DNA from: Spirochaetia bacterium
GTDB taxonomy: Bacteria; Spirochaetota; Spirochaetia; Treponematales; Breznakiellaceae
Length of the DNA stretch: 22,259 nucleotides
Assembly: GCA_025997795.1 (NCBI GenBank)
Contig: BNVB01000040.1
Location: forward strand, 1 to 22,259
Direction of reading: 5' to 3'
In this document: in pieces, positions 21,638 through 22,259 of the stretch
Layout of the letters: each line of letters opens with the position of its first letter
Numbering within the stretch: the first letter of the stretch is position 1
Translations under genes and position numbers: made by a program
Notes under the pieces: model-generated
Told to the model about the DNA's origin: nothing
The model's database searches: none
What the model saw: the letters and a program-made list of their open reading frames with translations, nothing else

Positions 21638-22259
21638 AGTTAGGATCGGCCTTAAAGAAGGACGTTTCCTTTCCTTTGCAGACAAGCCGGGCCGCTTCTC
21701 CTTCTACCGATATAATTCCTTCGTCCAGGGCATTTCCCTCGTAGGGGGCAAAGAGGGTTCCGCTGCGGAGTGTTTTCTGACCCATGGCGGGTATCTTGAC
21801 GATGGTCGGGTTTCCCAATACCTGCCGGGTTTCCCGTGCAAAGGCTAGGCCGTAGGCATAGGCGGCAACGGAATTTTCCAGTCCCAGGCAGTAAGTTAGA
21901 TCCGGGCCGCCTTCATAGGGAGCCCAGGGAGTAAAGGGCCGGCCGCCGTATTGCATCCAAAGGTTGTTAAAGTAAAGGGCAATATCTTCGTCTCCCGCTC
22001 CGCCGGGGCCGGGGCTGAATGAAACATAGGCCATTTTTTGGAAGGGGTTTACCACTCCAAGCCAGGTAAGGGGAGCCCTGCGGGAAACCGCTCCAACGGC
22101 AAAATCGGTATAACCGTTAGGAGAAGGTACCAGGGAAATATCTTCCCTGCCGCCCCGGAGCAGGGGCGCTTTGGAAAGACTTGCAAATTCCGCCCCCAGG
22201 GCAAGCCGGGTGGTGGTGTCGAATTCGCCGCCGGGAGGGGGTGTCATCCATTTTTCTGC
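21600..22259 (-). CDS. Unknown protein, possibly sugar-mutarotase-like (5' partial)
   Basis: The minus-strand frame is open from the window edge to TAG at 21602-21600, so the beginning is missing; a Met at 22247 is internal or one possible start. About 219 residues are visible. They are rich in Gly, Pro and aromatic residues with beta-strand patterns, for example LTWLGVVNPFQKMAYVSFSP and FNNLWMQYGGRPFTPWAPYE followed by CLGLENSVAAYAYGL. The WMQYGGRPFTPW and GLENS pieces are faintly like the core of aldose 1-epimerase/galactose mutarotase-type sugar-binding folds, but I cannot confirm a family. It converges with and overlaps the 3' end of the pseudouridine synthase gene. Confidence 0.65.
   Translation of the reverse strand, partial: AEKWMTPPPGGEFDTTTRLALGAEFASLSKAPLLRGGREDISLVPSPNGYTDFAVGAVSRRAPLTWLGVVNPFQKMAYVSFSPGPGGAGDEDIALYFNNLWMQYGGRPFTPWAPYEGGPDLTYCLGLENSVAAYAYGLAFARETRQVLGNPTIVKIPAMGQKTLRSGTLFAPYEGNALDEGIISVEGEAARLVCKGKETSFFKADPNFSVLRTLESHHV

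Overview
The window reads as bacterial chromosome from a spirochaete, most likely Treponema in the broad sense and perhaps the termite-gut group. This is an inference from protein style (IF-1, MetG with a fused tRNA-binding domain, an Rpn-type nuclease, a relaxed-lipobox lipoprotein, an antitoxin with an N-terminus that I associate with Treponema) and from the moderately GC-rich coding DNA. No rRNA or tRNA gene is visible, so the taxonomy is not anchored.

Layout. 1-2450: the tail of a coiled-coil-like gene, a secreted LysM protein, a convergent NUDIX hydrolase, and a divergent cytidylate-kinase-like/BON fusion. 2496-4560: uvrB, with a terminator built into its last codons. 4600-5800: a predicted lipoprotein with a long leader and a poly-C tract, closed by a strong terminator. 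5890-6080: a large imperfect inverted repeat. 6182-7093: an Rpn-type nuclease, convergent with a PLP aminotransferase (minus). 8442-9152: smr and infA (minus), separated by a duplicated 26-nt sequence. 9187-9961: a RelB-like/YafQ toxin-antitoxin pair framed by two exact 24-nt direct repeats. 10009-18067: a plus-strand run of rarD, mrfA, mrfB, metG and a FemAB-like gene. 18113-19594: an NFACT (RqcH/Rqc2-like) gene on the minus strand. 19650-21637: a family 3 glycoside hydrolase and an RluA-type pseudouridine synthase. 21600-22259: a minus-strand gene running off the window.

How the genes fit together. Two DNA-repair routes are present: UvrB of nucleotide excision repair and the MrfA/MrfB helicase-exonuclease pair, known in Bacillus subtilis for mitomycin C repair. 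Translation is represented by IF-1, MetG, the NFACT ribosome-rescue homologue and the pseudouridine synthase. Envelope functions include LysM, FemAB-like and NagZ-like proteins. 

The most striking unexplained pattern concerns gene starts. Four genes (uvrB, rarD, metG, the GH3 gene) have a -10-like hexamer ending exactly 6 nt before the start codon, and three more (mrfA, rluA-type, antitoxin) are within 7-9 nt. Most of these lack a usable Shine-Dalgarno sequence, which predicts leaderless or nearly leaderless mRNAs, while other genes in the same window have normal Shine-Dalgarno sequences. Other items worth attention are the repeat-flanked toxin-antitoxin cassette, an RqcH-like protein that appears to lack its HhH region and the Asp of its DR motif, and a kinase-BON fusion with an eroded P-loop.
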